From positions 65,137 through 129,136 of the forward strand of contig JAHHSJ010000001.1 in NCBI GenBank assembly GCA_020025295.1: a DNA stretch of 64,000 nt, read 5' to 3'. Under the pieces are notes generated by a model. The model saw nothing but the letters and a program-made list of their open reading frames with translations. It was not told where the DNA came from and did not search any database. Shown in pieces: positions 7,830 to 16,648 of the stretch. The first letter of the stretch is position 1. Every line of letters starts with the position of its first letter. The translations under genes and the position numbers were made by a program. The DNA comes from Oscillospiraceae bacterium. GTDB taxonomy: Bacteria; Bacillota; Clostridia; Oscillospirales; Oscillospiraceae.

Positions 7830-9902
7830 ATGAGTTATTCGGTACAGAACATTCGTAATGTCGCCCTTCTGGGCCACGGCGGTAACGGAAAGACTTCCCT
7901 CGTGGAAAGTATGCTGTATATGCTGGGAAAGATCGACCGTCTCGGTAAGACCGCAGACGGAAATACCGTTTGTGACTATGATGCCGAGGAAATTAAGCGT
8001 CAGATGACCGTTTCCACCTCGATCGCTCCTCTGGAGTATCATGGCTGCATGATGAATGTGCTGGACACCCCGGGTAACTTTGATTTTGCCGGTGAGGTGC
8101 AGGCTGCTCTCCGTGTGGCGGAGCTGGGCGTGATCGTCTGTGATGCCAAGAGCGGCTTGAGCGTGGGCACGGAGCGTGCATGGAAGTATCTGGATCAGTA
8201 CAAGATGCCCCGTTTTATCTACATCTCTAAGGCCGACGAGGACAGCGGCGACTTTAACGGCGCATTTGCCACCCTGCGTGAGCATTTCGGTCGCTCCATC
8301 GCTCCGCTGCACATTCCTATCTGGGATGAGAACAAGCATGTCACTGGCATTGTGGATATTCTCAACAAGCGTGCATACGCCATCGACGAAAACGGCAAGC
8401 GGGTCGAAATTCCCGTGCCTGAAGATAAGGTGAGCGTGGTCGAGGAGCAGTACGAGGCTCTGATGGAGTCCGTGGCTGAGACCAGCGAAGCATTTATGGA
8501 AAAATTCTTCAGCGGTGAGAGCTTCACCTATGCTGAAGTGCTTCAGGGTCTGCGCACCGGTATTAAGGACGGCACTCTGGTGCCCGTGTTCTGCGGCAGC
8601 GCTATGACCGGTCTGGGCACCATCTCTCTGCTGGATGCCATTGCCGATCTGGGCCCCAACCCCATTGATGCACCCCATGAGATGGTGGTGGACGATGACG
8701 GGGAGCAGGAACCCTTCGCTGTGTCCCCCGGCGCAATGCCCGCCGCTCTGGTCTTTAAGACCACCGCAGACCAGTATGGCAAGTACTCCTTTGTCAAGGT
8801 TCTTTCCGGCACCCTGACTCCGGATATGCCCGTGCTGAATGTGACCACCGGCAACACCGAGAAGGTGGGCCGCCTGTACATCCTCCGTGGCAAGAAGGCC
8901 ACCGAAGTGAAGTCCCTGACCTGCGGCGACATCGGTGCCATTGCCAAGATGGATAAGGTTCACACCGGTGATACCCTGTGCGATCCTCGCCATGTCATCA
9001 AGTTTGCGGGCATCCCCTTTGCTGAGCCCAACTACTCCAAGGCCATCTATCCCAAGACCCGTGGTCAGGAAGAGAAGGTGGCAGCCGGTCTGACCCGTCT
9101 GAATGACGAAGACCCCTCCTTCACCGTGACCAACAACGCCGAGACCCATCAGATGGTCATTACCGGCGCCGGTGACATCCAGTTGGATGTTCTGGTCAGC
9201 AAGCTGAAGAACCGCTTCGGTGTGGAAACCGAGCTGGAAGAGCCTCGTGTGGCCTATCGTGAGAAGATTCGCAAGACGGTGTCCAAGCAGGGCCGTCATA
9301 AGAAGCAGACCGGCGGCAGCGGCCAGTTCGGTGATGTTTGGATTCGTTTTGAGCCCTGCGACAGCGAAGAAATGGTCTTTGAGGAAGAAGTGTTCGGCGG
9401 CAGCGTGCCCAAGAACTATTTCCCCGCAGTCGAAAAGGGTCTGCGTGAGGCCTGCCGTCACGGTGTGCTGGCTGGCTATCCCGTGGTGAACCTGAAGGCC
9501 GTTCTCTATGATGGCTCCTACCATCCCGTGGACTCCTCTGAAATCGCCTTTAAGACCGCCGCACAGCTGGCTTATAAGGCTGCTCTGCCTGAGGCCAACC
9601 CCGTCATGATGGAGCCTGTGGGCGAGTTGAAGGTCATCGTGCCGGACGCCTACATGGGCGATGTCATCGGCGACCTGAATAAGCGCCGCGGCCGTGTGAT
9701 GAACATGGACGCCACCGAAAATGGCGACCAGATCATTGAGGCTGAGGTGCCCATGGCTGAAATGATGAGCTATGCCATCGAACTGCGTGCCATGACCCAG
9801 AGCCGTGGCAGCTTCACCTTCCACTTTGCCCGCTATGAGGACTGCCCTCCTGCGGCACAGGCCAAGGCCATCGAGGTGGCTAAGGAGATGAAGGAAGAGT
9901 AA
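7830..9902 (+). CDS. EF-G-like translational GTPase (FusA2-type)
   Basis: This 690-residue protein has full EF-G architecture: GTPase domain, domain II and domains III-V. The P-loop is GHGGNGKT (15-22) rather than the GHIDAGKT of canonical EF-G. DTPG is at 79-82, and the G4 motif is SKAD (133-136) instead of NKAD. These differences place it in the second EF-G class found in many Firmicutes and actinobacteria. Members bind GTP, but their role in translocation or ribosome recycling is not settled. Start ATG at 7830 follows GGAGAG. It forms its own transcription unit, and a terminator follows. The canonical fusA is presumably elsewhere, with the rpsL/tuf genes. Confidence 0.88.
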   Translation: MSYSVQNIRNVALLGHGGNGKTSLVESMLYMLGKIDRLGKTADGNTVCDYDAEEIKRQMTVSTSIAPLEYHGCMMNVLDTPGNFDFAGEVQAALRVAELGVIVCDAKSGLSVGTERAWKYLDQYKMPRFIYISKADEDSGDFNGAFATLREHFGRSIAPLHIPIWDENKHVTGIVDILNKRAYAIDENGKRVEIPVPEDKVSVVEEQYEALMESVAETSEAFMEKFFSGESFTYAEVLQGLRTGIKDGTLVPVFCGSAMTGLGTISLLDAIADLGPNPIDAPHEMVVDDDGEQEPFAVSPGAMPAALVFKTTADQYGKYSFVKVLSGTLTPDMPVLNVTTGNTEKVGRLYILRGKKATEVKSLTCGDIGAIAKMDKVHTGDTLCDPRHVIKFAGIPFAEPNYSKAIYPKTRGQEEKVAAGLTRLNDEDPSFTVTNNAETHQMVITGAGDIQLDVLVSKLKNRFGVETELEEPRVAYREKIRKTVSKQGRHKKQTGGSGQFGDVWIRFEPCDSEEMVFEEEVFGGSVPKNYFPAVEKGLREACRHGVLAGYPVVNLKAVLYDGSYHPVDSSEIAFKTAAQLAYKAALPEANPVMMEPVGELKVIVPDAYMGDVIGDLNKRRGRVMNMDATENGDQIIEAEVPMAEMMSYAIELRAMTQSRGSFTFHFARYEDCPPAAQAKAIEVAKEMKEE

Positions 9903-9927
9903 GCCGTTCTCTCTGAAAACAAAAGAC

Positions 9928-9969
9928 AGCCGCCGGAGCCATCGTACTCCGGCGGCTTTGTTTCTTTTT
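9928..9969 (+). terminator. Terminator of the EF-G-like gene
   Basis: AGCCGCCGGAG / CTCCGGCGGCT hairpin followed by TTGTTTCTTTTT. Confidence 0.85.
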
Positions 9970-9995
9970 GAAGCAATTCTTAACTAAGATTTTCA

Positions 9996-10024
9996 TTGAC
10001 CCGGATTTCACCCAGCCCTATAAT
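9996..10024 (+). promoter_or_regulatory. Strong sigma-A promoter of the L,D-transpeptidase gene
   Basis: TTGACC (9996-10001), a 17-base spacer and TATAAT (10019-10024). Because this promoter lies inside the longest possible reading frame, an earlier translation start is ruled out and the TTG at 10061 is favoured. Confidence 0.85.
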
Positions 10025-10060
10025 AACAATAGGGATTCTGTCGCAAAAGGAGGGATTCCA

Positions 10061-11638
10061 TTGACAGAGCTAGATGAGAACAAGGAACTGCAGACCGGGG
10101 AGGGCTCGGAGATCGAGCCGGAAGCCGAAGTGCAGGAAGAGAGTAAAACTGAAGCTGTGGAAACAGCTCCGACCAGAGTTAGAACCAGAGTACAGGAAGA
10201 GGAACCGGAGGAAAAGAAGCGGGTCTGGCTGATTGTGACGCTGGTGGCTGTGGTGCTGGTGCTGCTGGGCTTCCTTTATTATGTAGGAGCGACCCAGCAT
10301 GCGGGACATTTCCCGGCGCATACCACCATCAATGGCATTGATGTCAGCGGTATGACTGCCCAGCGTGCCAAGAAGGAGCTTTCCGATCAGGTAGCCGACT
10401 ATGCACTGACCATCCACGCCCGGGAAGGGAAAGAAATGACCATCACCGCAGAGGATGTGGAACTGGTCTATGTGGACAACGGTGAGGTGGATCAGCTGTT
10501 GGATCAGTATTCTCCCGCCATGTGGCTGTTCCAGATGTTCGGTGAGAAGGAACTGACGGCAGCGTCGGATACCGAGATGAACACCGAGCTTGCCGAGGAG
10601 AAAATCAAGGCGCTGGACTGCTTCTGGAACTATATTCCCATGGAAGAGGCCAAGGTGGCGGATAATGGCACCGGATTTGTGGTGCAGCCGGCCCAGCAGG
10701 GCACCCAGCTGGATGTCCACCGGGCGACGGCAGCGATTCGTACGGCACTGAAACAAGGCGCCACCGATTTGGATTTGGAGGAAGAGGACCTTTACATCAA
10801 GCCCAAGAATGATGTGGATATGTCCACGCTGGAGGAAACCGCCAAGCGGCTCAACGGCTATTTGCAGAGCAACCTGACGCTGGATTTCGGTGATGACCGC
10901 ATTGTGACCATTGATGCCGGCGTGATTCGCACTTGGATTGCCGAAGACGCTGAGGGCAAGCTGGATTTGGACCGGACATTGGCCTTTGACTTTGTGAAAA
11001 AGAACATGGCCTATCAGTTTGATACCTTCGGATTGAAGCATACGGTTAAAATCCACAACGGCATGACCATCACCCTCTCGGAGGGCGACTATGGCTGGTG
11101 TCTGGCAAGAGATGCCACCACCGATGCCATTCTGGAGGCGGTCCGTGCCGGAAAGTCCGGCCCCATCGAGCCGCATTGGCTTTATAAGGGTATGCATCTG
11201 GGCAAGGACGATATCGGCGGCACCTATGTTGAAATCAGTATCTCCGAACAGATGATGTGGTGCTATAAGGACTACCAGTTGGTGGTGGAGACCCCCATTG
11301 TCACCGGTAATATTCGCAAAGAACACGGTACGCCCTACGGCAGCGTCTGGGCCATCGACGCCAAGAAGAAGGATGCGGTTCTGGGTACGATTGAGACCAT
11401 GGGCTATGCCAGCCATGTCAAGTACTGGATGCCCTTCAACGGCAATGTGGGTATCCACGATGCAGATGGATGGCGGAATCAGTACGGCGGCGATATCTAT
11501 CTGACCTCCGGCAGTCATGGCTGCATCAATACCCCCGAGGCTGCGGCAAAGCAGATTTATGAGACGGTGTCCATCGGCACAGCCGTGGTGGTCTATGACC
11601 TGAATGACCCTAATACCGTGATCGTGGAGAACCCCTGA
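10061..11638 (+). CDS. Membrane-anchored L,D-transpeptidase (YkuD) with peptidoglycan-binding domain
   Basis: This 525-residue protein starts at TTG (MTELDEN...), chosen because AAAGGAGGG lies upstream and the promoter sits just before it. Residues 1-50 are acidic and cytoplasmic. One membrane segment (VWLIVTLVAVVLVLLGFLYY) is at about 55-75. The extracellular part has a PG_binding_4-type region opening with TTINGIDVSGM, and a C-terminal YkuD domain with the SHGCIN motif holding the catalytic cysteine and the preceding HDADGW histidine. The enzyme forms 3-3 or related crosslinks in peptidoglycan and is independent of penicillin-binding proteins. It is a single-gene unit with a terminator. Sporulation versus vegetative role is not evident. 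Confidence 0.9.
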   Translation: MTELDENKELQTGEGSEIEPEAEVQEESKTEAVETAPTRVRTRVQEEEPEEKKRVWLIVTLVAVVLVLLGFLYYVGATQHAGHFPAHTTINGIDVSGMTAQRAKKELSDQVADYALTIHAREGKEMTITAEDVELVYVDNGEVDQLLDQYSPAMWLFQMFGEKELTAASDTEMNTELAEEKIKALDCFWNYIPMEEAKVADNGTGFVVQPAQQGTQLDVHRATAAIRTALKQGATDLDLEEEDLYIKPKNDVDMSTLEETAKRLNGYLQSNLTLDFGDDRIVTIDAGVIRTWIAEDAEGKLDLDRTLAFDFVKKNMAYQFDTFGLKHTVKIHNGMTITLSEGDYGWCLARDATTDAILEAVRAGKSGPIEPHWLYKGMHLGKDDIGGTYVEISISEQMMWCYKDYQLVVETPIVTGNIRKEHGTPYGSVWAIDAKKKDAVLGTIETMGYASHVKYWMPFNGNVGIHDADGWRNQYGGDIYLTSGSHGCINTPEAAAKQIYETVSIGTAVVVYDLNDPNTVIVENP

Positions 11639-11770
11639 GAAAAGGGAGTCATCCCGGTGACCTATGAGATGGATTCGATGCAAAGAGACCGCTTGCCCAT
11701 CGGCAGAACCCTCGGGGTGCTCGCAGGAAGGAAGCAGCATCGGAGTACATCCGTAAGAATGTGTTTATAA

Positions 11771-11812
11771 AAAGGACGGCATAGTCTCAATAGGGGACTG
11801 TGCCGTTCTTTT
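11771..11812 (+). terminator. Terminator of the L,D-transpeptidase unit
   Basis: GGACGGCATAGTC pairs (one G-U wobble) with GACTGTGCCGTTC and runs into TTTT. The ~130 bases between the stop codon and this hairpin hold no gene. Confidence 0.8.
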
Positions 11813-11848
11813 CCAATTAGTTCTGCAAAGAGTGTGCCGGAGAAGTAG

Positions 11849-11883
11849 AAACGGAGTGTGTCGAACTACGACACACTCCGTTT
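11849..11883. repeat. 15-bp perfect inverted repeat (terminator-like hairpin)
   Basis: AAACGGAGTGTGTCG (11849-11863) is the exact reverse complement of 11869-11883 around a 5-base AACTA loop. T runs are short on both sides, so it may be a weak bidirectional terminator. It lies in the 390-base gap 11639-12027, which otherwise holds only a terminator and the next promoter. Confidence 0.6.
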
Positions 11884-11969
11884 TCCGGTTCCGTATTTCC
11901 CGAGCATCCTGCTCGGCGGCACCCGTTGTACTCCGGGCGTTTTCGCTCAACTCCATCGGATTTCGGTGT

Positions 11970-11998
11970 TTGCACAGACTGGGTGGATATGATAGAAT
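11970..11998 (+). promoter_or_regulatory. Promoter of the methyltransferase pair
   Basis: TTGCAC (11970-11975), 17 bases, TAGAAT (11993-11998), 29 bases before the GTG start. Confidence 0.65.
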
Positions 11999-12027
11999 AA
12001 CCCCAAGCAGAAAAAGGAGGTGCAGCC

Positions 12028-12684
12028 GTGATTCGGGAAGAGATCATCGGCAGCGTGACGCTGCTTCAATCCCAAGAGGAATTTCGGCTCACCCGGGATG
12101 CACTGGCACTGAGCGGCTTTGTTACGCTCCACAACCGGGATCGGGTCTGTGATCTGGGCTGCGGTGTGGGCAATGTGCTGCTGCCGCTGGCTAATCGGGC
12201 GGCAGAACTGACGCTGGACGGGGTGGAACTTCGTCCGACGGCGGCAGAGCTGTGCCGGGAAGGGCTGCGCCGCAGTGGACTGACCGGTTGCATCGTGACC
12301 GGGGACCTCAATGACCGGCATTCGGAGCTGCCTTGGGGCAGATACGATGTGGTGGTGGCCAATCCCCCGTACTTTCCCCAAAATTCCGGCGCCGTTTCCC
12401 CAAAAGAGGGCCGAGCGGCGGCACGCACGCAGGACACCTACACCCTGACCGCCGCCTGTCATGCGGCGTGGCGGCTGTGCCGCACCGGAGGGCGGTTTGC
12501 CCTGTGTCTGCGTCCGGAGCGGTTGGGAGAGCTGTTTGCCGCACTGGTGAATACGGACATGGAGCCTAAGCGGCTGCAGCTGATTCAGACCGCAATGGAT
12601 CGGGAGCCGAATCTGGCTTTGGTGGAAGCGGTCAAGGGCGGAAAGCCGGGGCTGAAGGTGCTGCCCACGAAGATAGAAAGGTGA
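12028..12684 (+). CDS. tRNA1(Val) (adenine-N6)-methyltransferase family (TrmN/YfiC-like)
   Basis: This 218-residue class I SAM-dependent methyltransferase has motif I DLGCGVGNVLLPLA and the NPPY catalytic motif (VVVANPPYFPQNSG) typical of N6-adenine methyltransferases. The overall pattern matches the YfiC/TrmN group, which modifies A37 of tRNA1(Val) in enterobacteria. The exact target in Firmicutes is less certain. Translation starts at GTG with AAAAGGAGG eight bases upstream. It sits six bases upstream of rsmI and is almost certainly co-transcribed with it, an arrangement common in Firmicutes. Confidence 0.85.
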   Translation: MIREEIIGSVTLLQSQEEFRLTRDALALSGFVTLHNRDRVCDLGCGVGNVLLPLANRAAELTLDGVELRPTAAELCREGLRRSGLTGCIVTGDLNDRHSELPWGRYDVVVANPPYFPQNSGAVSPKEGRAAARTQDTYTLTAACHAAWRLCRTGGRFALCLRPERLGELFAALVNTDMEPKRLQLIQTAMDREPNLALVEAVKGGKPGLKVLPTKIER

Positions 12685-12690
12685 CAGGAT

Positions 12691-13530
12691 ATGGCAGGAA
12701 TTTTGTATCTGGTTCCCACGCCCATCGGCAATTTGGGCGATCTGAGCCAGCGAATCATTGATACATTAAATGAGGTGGACTTCATTGCTGCGGAGGATAC
12801 CCGCATTTCTCTGAAGATTTTGAACCATCTGGGGCTGAAAAAGCCCATGGTGAGTTACTATCGCCACAACACCGAGAGCAGCGGCCCTCAGATTCTGGCC
12901 CGGCTGCTGGGCGGAGAAAGCTGTGCGCTGGTCACCGACGCCGGTACCCCTGCCATCAGCGACCCCGGTGAGGAGCTGGTGGCTCAGTGCGCCGAAGCCG
13001 GCGTGCAGGTCTGCGCCATTCCCGGCCCCTGTGCGCTGATTACCGCATTGGCGTCCTCCGGTCTGCCCACCGGGCGGTTCACCTTTGAGGGCTTTTTGGC
13101 GATGAATAAGAAGAATCGTGCCGCCCACCTGAAGGAACTGCAAGGGGAGCGGCGCACCATGATTTTCTATGAAGCCCCCCATAAGCTCTGTGCGACGCTG
13201 GAGGATATGCGAAAGGCCTTCGGCGGAGAGCGGCGGATTTCCCTCTGTCGGGAGCTGAGCAAGCTTCATGAGGAAATTTTCCGTACCACGCTGGACGGAG
13301 CGGTGGAACGCTATGCCCAGCAGCCCCCCAAGGGCGAGTTCGTTCTGGTGCTGGAGGGCGCTCCCGAAGAGGAGGAAGAGGAGCTCACACTGGAAGAAGG
13401 AATTTGCCGGGTGTTGGAGCTGAGAGAAAAGGGCCTTTCTATGAAGGACGCTGCCCGCCAAATTGCAGCAGAAACGGGAATGAGCAAGAATGAATTGTAC
13501 GCCGGAGCCACACAAAAGGGGAAAGGCTGA
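12691..13530 (+). CDS. rsmI: 16S rRNA (cytidine-1402-2'-O)-methyltransferase RsmI
   Basis: This 279-residue member of the tetrapyrrole-methylase fold carries the RsmI hallmark sequences PTPIGNLGDLS near the N-terminus, AAEDTR, LVTDAGTPAISDPG and IPGPCALITAL. It 2'-O-methylates C1402 of 16S rRNA, supporting decoding fidelity. It follows the TrmN-like gene by six bases. The C-terminal ~60 residues are acidic and then form a helix-turn-helix-like tail (GLSMKDAARQIAAETGMSKNELY), which is common in the family. Length is normal. Confidence 0.93.
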   Translation: MAGILYLVPTPIGNLGDLSQRIIDTLNEVDFIAAEDTRISLKILNHLGLKKPMVSYYRHNTESSGPQILARLLGGESCALVTDAGTPAISDPGEELVAQCAEAGVQVCAIPGPCALITALASSGLPTGRFTFEGFLAMNKKNRAAHLKELQGERRTMIFYEAPHKLCATLEDMRKAFGGERRISLCRELSKLHEEIFRTTLDGAVERYAQQPPKGEFVLVLEGAPEEEEEELTLEEGICRVLELREKGLSMKDAARQIAAETGMSKNELYAGATQKGKG

Positions 13531-13604
13531 CGGCGAAAAGATTACATTTTGTATAATTAAAAGCGAAAATTGATTTATTTCAATCAAAATGTGAATAAAA
13601 TAAC

Positions 13605-13643
13605 AAACTACGGGGAAGGATTTGGAATCCTTCCCCGTAGTTT
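13605..13643. terminator. Bidirectional terminator between rsmI and the AbrB-family gene
   Basis: Perfect 16-bp arms AAACTACGGGGAAGGA / TCCTTCCCCGTAGTTT with a 7-base loop. The genes converge here. Confidence 0.85.
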
Positions 13644-13655
13644 CACTTTGCAAAC

Positions 13656-13910
13656 TTATTCTTCGGCGTCCTGAAGCTCCTTCAGGCATTTGGTGCAGAT
13701 GTTTTTGCCCTTAAAGTCAATGACTTTTTTGGAGTCACCGCAGAAAATACAGGAAGCCTGATACTTTTTCAGAATAATAGAGGAGCCTTCCACATAGATC
13801 TCCAAGGCGTCCTTTTCGGCAATGTCCAGCGTTCTGCGCAACTCAATGGGGAGCACGATACGGCCGAGTTCGTCCACCTTACGGACGATTCCGGTAGCTT
13901 TTACCTTCAT
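13656..13910 (-). CDS. AbrB/SpoVT-type transition-state regulator with C-terminal zinc ribbon
   Basis: This 84-residue DNA-binding protein has an N-terminal SpoVT_AbrB swapped-hairpin domain (residues ~1-50) with GIVRKVDELGRIVLPIELRR, nearly the Bacillus AbrB/Abh sequence. The C-terminus contains CIFCG and CTKC, two CxxC pairs likely to bind zinc. AbrB proteins repress post-exponential genes during growth and are in turn controlled by Spo0A, which is also in this window. AGGAGGG precedes the start, and a consensus promoter lies upstream. It is divergent from the spmAB genes, so it may influence them; that is inference. Confidence 0.9.
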   Translation of the reverse strand: MKVKATGIVRKVDELGRIVLPIELRRTLDIAEKDALEIYVEGSSIILKKYQASCIFCGDSKKVIDFKGKNICTKCLKELQDAEE

Positions 13911-13966
13911 CTATCAACCCTCCTATGGGACGGACATCAAAAATGTCACCCACATTTTATGATTCT

Positions 13967-13994
13967 ATTATAACAAAATGTATATTTATGTCAA
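13967..13994 (-). promoter_or_regulatory. Consensus promoter of the AbrB-family gene
   Basis: On the minus strand, TTGACA (13994-13989), 16 bases, TATAAT (13972-13967). Confidence 0.85.
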
Positions 13995-14094
13995 TTATTA
14001 TCGAACAGAAAACAAGGAAAAACAAGAATTTACCTCGCACTTTTTTCGTATAATTTCCTACAAATGAAAAATACAGGGTGAGGTGGCTGGATTT

Positions 14095-14664
14095 ATGTCG
14101 CTGTTTTTTCTTGTTGGAGTGGTTTCTGCGGTGCTGTTTGCGTGGACCGGGGGAACCGAGGCGGCGCTGACCGGGGCAGTGAGTCAAGGGGCCGGGTCGG
14201 CGGTAGAGCTGTGCATATCGATGGCCGGGATGCTCTGCCTTTGGTGCGGTGTGCTCAAGGTGATGGAGGAGAGCGGCGTCACGATGGGACTTCGTCGGCT
14301 GCTGCGTCCGGTTCTGAAAAAGCTGTACCCCGACTTTGCCGATGACCCGGAGGTGATGGACGGCGTGAGCGCCAATCTGGCAGCCAATTTGATGGGTGTG
14401 GGCAATGCAGCCACGCCCTTTGGCATTTCCGCTGCCCGAGGCATGGCTCGGCGGTACGGCGGAAGAGCCGGAGACGGGCTTTGCACGCTGGTGGTGTGCA
14501 ATACGGCGTCCATCCAGCTGCTGCCCACCACTGTGGCCGCCATTCGTGCCGGAGCCGGGTGTGCATCTCCCTTGGATCTTCTCCCGGCAGTGTGGATCAC
14601 CTCTGCCGGAGCGCTGGCGGTGGGTCTGCTTACGGCAAAACTGCTGCGCCGGGTGTGGCCATGA
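14095..14664 (+). CDS. spmA: Spore maturation protein A
   Basis: This 189-residue integral membrane protein is of the nucleoside-recognition (Gate) domain type. The central GVSANLAANLMGVGNAATPFGI and the later CNTASIQLLPTT are SpmA hallmarks. Together with SpmB it is needed for spore core dehydration and heat resistance in Bacillus; the transported molecule is unknown. The ATG at 14095 is preferred over an in-frame GTG at 14083 because GAGGTG is then correctly spaced. It overlaps spmB by four bases (ATGA), indicating translational coupling. Confidence 0.92.
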   Translation: MSLFFLVGVVSAVLFAWTGGTEAALTGAVSQGAGSAVELCISMAGMLCLWCGVLKVMEESGVTMGLRRLLRPVLKKLYPDFADDPEVMDGVSANLAANLMGVGNAATPFGISAARGMARRYGGRAGDGLCTLVVCNTASIQLLPTTVAAIRAGAGCASPLDLLPAVWITSAGALAVGLLTAKLLRRVWP

Positions 14665-15167
14665 AACTGCTGATTCCCCTGCTGCTGGCAGGGACGGCCC
14701 TTTGGGGCACGCTCCGGGGCGTGGATGTCTGGAACGCCATGGCGGAGGGAGCCAAGGAAGGGCTTGCGGTGCTGCTCCGAATCTTCCCGTATTTGGTGGG
14801 ACTGATGACCGTGATCGCCATGCTGAGGGCCTCCGGTGCTTTGGAGGGGATGGAGCGGCTGCTCGCCCCGGCGCTGGAGTGGATGGGACTTCCGGTGGAG
14901 ACCCTGCCCCTGATGCTCACGCGTCCCTTCAGCGGCAGCGGTGCGCTGGGGGTTGGTGCAGAGCTGATTGAAACCTACGGTCCGGATTCCGCCATTGGAC
15001 GGACGGCGGCGGTGATGCTGGGAAGTACGGAGACAACTTTTTATACGGTGGCGGTGTACTTTGGTGCGGTCGGTGTCAAGGACAGCCGCTATGCCATCCC
15101 GGCGGCGCTGGCGGCCGATTTCACCGGCTTTCTGCTGTCCAGCTGGACGGTGAAGCTGCTGTTTTAA
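14661..15167 (+). CDS. spmB: Spore maturation protein B
   Basis: This 168-residue membrane protein is the usual partner of SpmA. RPFSGSGALG and the following SAIGRTAAVMLGSTETTFYTVAVYFGAVG are characteristic of SpmB. The start ATG overlaps the spmA stop codon. The pair forms a two-gene operon that ends in a strong terminator. Its presence supports a spore-forming host. Confidence 0.93.
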   Translation: MKLLIPLLLAGTALWGTLRGVDVWNAMAEGAKEGLAVLLRIFPYLVGLMTVIAMLRASGALEGMERLLAPALEWMGLPVETLPLMLTRPFSGSGALGVGAELIETYGPDSAIGRTAAVMLGSTETTFYTVAVYFGAVGVKDSRYAIPAALAADFTGFLLSSWTVKLLF

Positions 15168-15172
15168 GAGGG

Positions 15173-15205
15173 AACGCCCCGGAGCCGACGGCTCCGGGGC
15201 GTTTT
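15173..15205 (+). terminator. spmAB terminator
   Basis: AACGCCCCGGAGCC / GGCTCCGGGGCGTT around a GAC loop, then TT. Confidence 0.8.
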
Positions 15206-15342
15206 GATGTCCGGTGCACAGATATTTTTCATACACGAAGAAAAAGCAGGGGTGAGTGGCGGCAGAGTCCCTGCTTTTTGTGCTGTGGCAGGGAATATCC
15301 GGGGAAAAAGGCGTAAATTTCGGGGTAAATTTGGATGCCCCC

Positions 15343-15371
15343 TTGCAAAAGAGCGACTTTTGGTATAGAAT
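15343..15371 (+). promoter_or_regulatory. Promoter of efp
   Basis: TTGCAA (15343-15348), 17 bases, TAGAAT (15366-15371), about 90 bases before the start. The remaining bases of the 290-base spacer show nothing else obvious. Confidence 0.65.
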
Positions 15372-15460
15372 TATAGAAACTTGGCGTGGTATTTGCACGC
15401 CCCTTTTTTGCCGGTTCTGCCGGTAACCAATCTATATTTCATTCATGGAGGAATTTGATT

Positions 15461-16021
15461 ATGATTACTGCCGGTGATTTTCGTAACGGCAAGACCTTCG
15501 AGTACGAAGGCAAACTGATGATGGTTGTGGAGTTCCAGCATGTTAAGCCCGGTAAGGGCGCTGCCTTCGTCCGTACTAAGATGAAGAACATCGTGACTGG
15601 CGCTGTGACCGAGACTTCTTTCAACCCCACCGCAAAGTTTGAGGAAGCCTTTATCGACCGCACTGAGACCACTTACAGCTACAACGATGGCGACCTGTAC
15701 TACTTCATGGACAACGAGACCTTCGAGATGACTCCCGTGGCCGTGGGCGATCTGCCGGACAACTTCAAGTTCGTCAAGGAAAACGATCCCTGCAAGCTGC
15801 TGGCTTACAAGGGCAAGGTGTTCTCCGTTGAAATCCCCAACTTCGTCGAGCTGGAAGTGACCGAGACCGAGCCCGGTGTCCGTGGCGATACCGCTACCAA
15901 TGTGACCAAGCCTGCTACGGTTGAGACCGGCGCTGAGATCAAGGTGCCCATCTTCATCAATGCCGGCGAGCGCATCCAGATTGACACCCGTACCGGCGAG
16001 TACATGGGCCGCGCTAAGTAA
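15461..16021 (+). CDS. efp: Elongation factor P
   Basis: This 186-residue factor binds ribosomes stalled at proline-rich stretches and promotes peptide-bond formation. The three beta-barrel domains are recognisable, from MITAGDFRNGKTFEYEG to the C-terminal RIQIDTRTGEYMGRAK. The tip loop is KPGKGAA with Lys32, the residue that Bacillus modifies with 5-aminopentanol; the YmfI-type reductase of this window would act there. ATG at 15461 follows ATGGAGGAA. It is followed after 43 bases by a small acidic zinc-ribbon gene, probably in the same transcript. Confidence 0.97.
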   Translation: MITAGDFRNGKTFEYEGKLMMVVEFQHVKPGKGAAFVRTKMKNIVTGAVTETSFNPTAKFEEAFIDRTETTYSYNDGDLYYFMDNETFEMTPVAVGDLPDNFKFVKENDPCKLLAYKGKVFSVEIPNFVELEVTETEPGVRGDTATNVTKPATVETGAEIKVPIFINAGERIQIDTRTGEYMGRAK

Positions 16022-16064
16022 GGATTATTGATCCCTTTGTTTTTCCGAAAGGAGGAGTTACGAA

Positions 16065-16526
16065 ATGACTCTGTCTGAGAAAGTTGCATATCTGAAGGGT
16101 GTTGCTGCCGGAAGCGGCTTTGCCCCCGAAAAGTCCCCCGAAGGCAAGCTGATCTCCATTATGATGGACATTCTGGAGCACATGGCCCTTAATGCGGAGG
16201 ACAATGATGATTCTATCCAGGCTCTGGCCGATCAGCTGGACGATGTGAGCGATAGCCTCGCTATGGTCGAGGACTATGTTTACAGCGAAGATTTTGACTT
16301 CGACGAGGATGACGACGAGGACGAGGATGTGGATGACGCAGAGGAGGCTCTGGCCGCTCTGGAGGAGGATGGCTTCTTCGAGCTGGAGTGCCCCAACTGT
16401 GAGGACATTCTGATGGTGGATAAGAGCGTTTTGGACGCCGGCACCATCACCTGCCCCGGCTGTGGTCAGGAGTTTGAAATCGAAATCGGCGTGGAAGATG
16501 TCGAGGACGACGAGAACGAGGAGTAA
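16065..16526 (+). CDS. CD1247-like acidic zinc-ribbon protein
   Basis: This 153-residue protein has a helical N-terminal domain (SEKVAYLKGVAAG ... EGKLISIMMDILEHMA) found in small clostridial proteins annotated as 'CD1247 N-terminal domain'. A long aspartate/glutamate run follows, then a C-terminal ribbon with CPNC and CPGC likely to bind zinc. Function is unknown. It follows efp with AAGGAGG at its start, and the same order is, to my recollection, common in Clostridia, suggesting a role tied to translation. The acidic composition resembles nucleic-acid or ribosome mimicry, but that is speculation. Confidence 0.75.
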   Translation: MTLSEKVAYLKGVAAGSGFAPEKSPEGKLISIMMDILEHMALNAEDNDDSIQALADQLDDVSDSLAMVEDYVYSEDFDFDEDDDEDEDVDDAEEALAALEEDGFFELECPNCEDILMVDKSVLDAGTITCPGCGQEFEIEIGVEDVEDDENEE

Positions 16527-16549
16527 TTCCTTCCCGATCTGAGCAACCT

Positions 16550-16582
16550 AGCCCCGAAGCACATTTGTGCTTCGGGGCTTTC
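16550..16582 (+). terminator. efp operon terminator
   Basis: AGCCCCGAAGCAC / GTGCTTCGGGGCT hairpin with ATTT loop. Confidence 0.8.
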
Positions 16583-16595
16583 TGCTTGTCCGGCG

Positions 16596-16624
16596 TTGCA
16601 AAATCGCCGGAAGTCCAGTATAAT
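16596..16624 (+). promoter_or_regulatory. Promoter of tcdA
   Basis: TTGCAA (16596-16601), 17 bases, TATAAT (16619-16624), 25 bases before the start. Confidence 0.75.
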
Positions 16625-16648
16625 ACCCACCAGAAAGGGGGAGAAAGT

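Noticed and set aside
11650..11770. GGAAGGAAGCAGC (11733-11745) resembles the conserved domain IV of bacterial SRP RNA.
   Set aside because: The matching 5' strand (GTCAGG-type) that must pair with it is missing, and the surrounding pairing does not give the SRP apical loop. The 13-base match alone is not enough.
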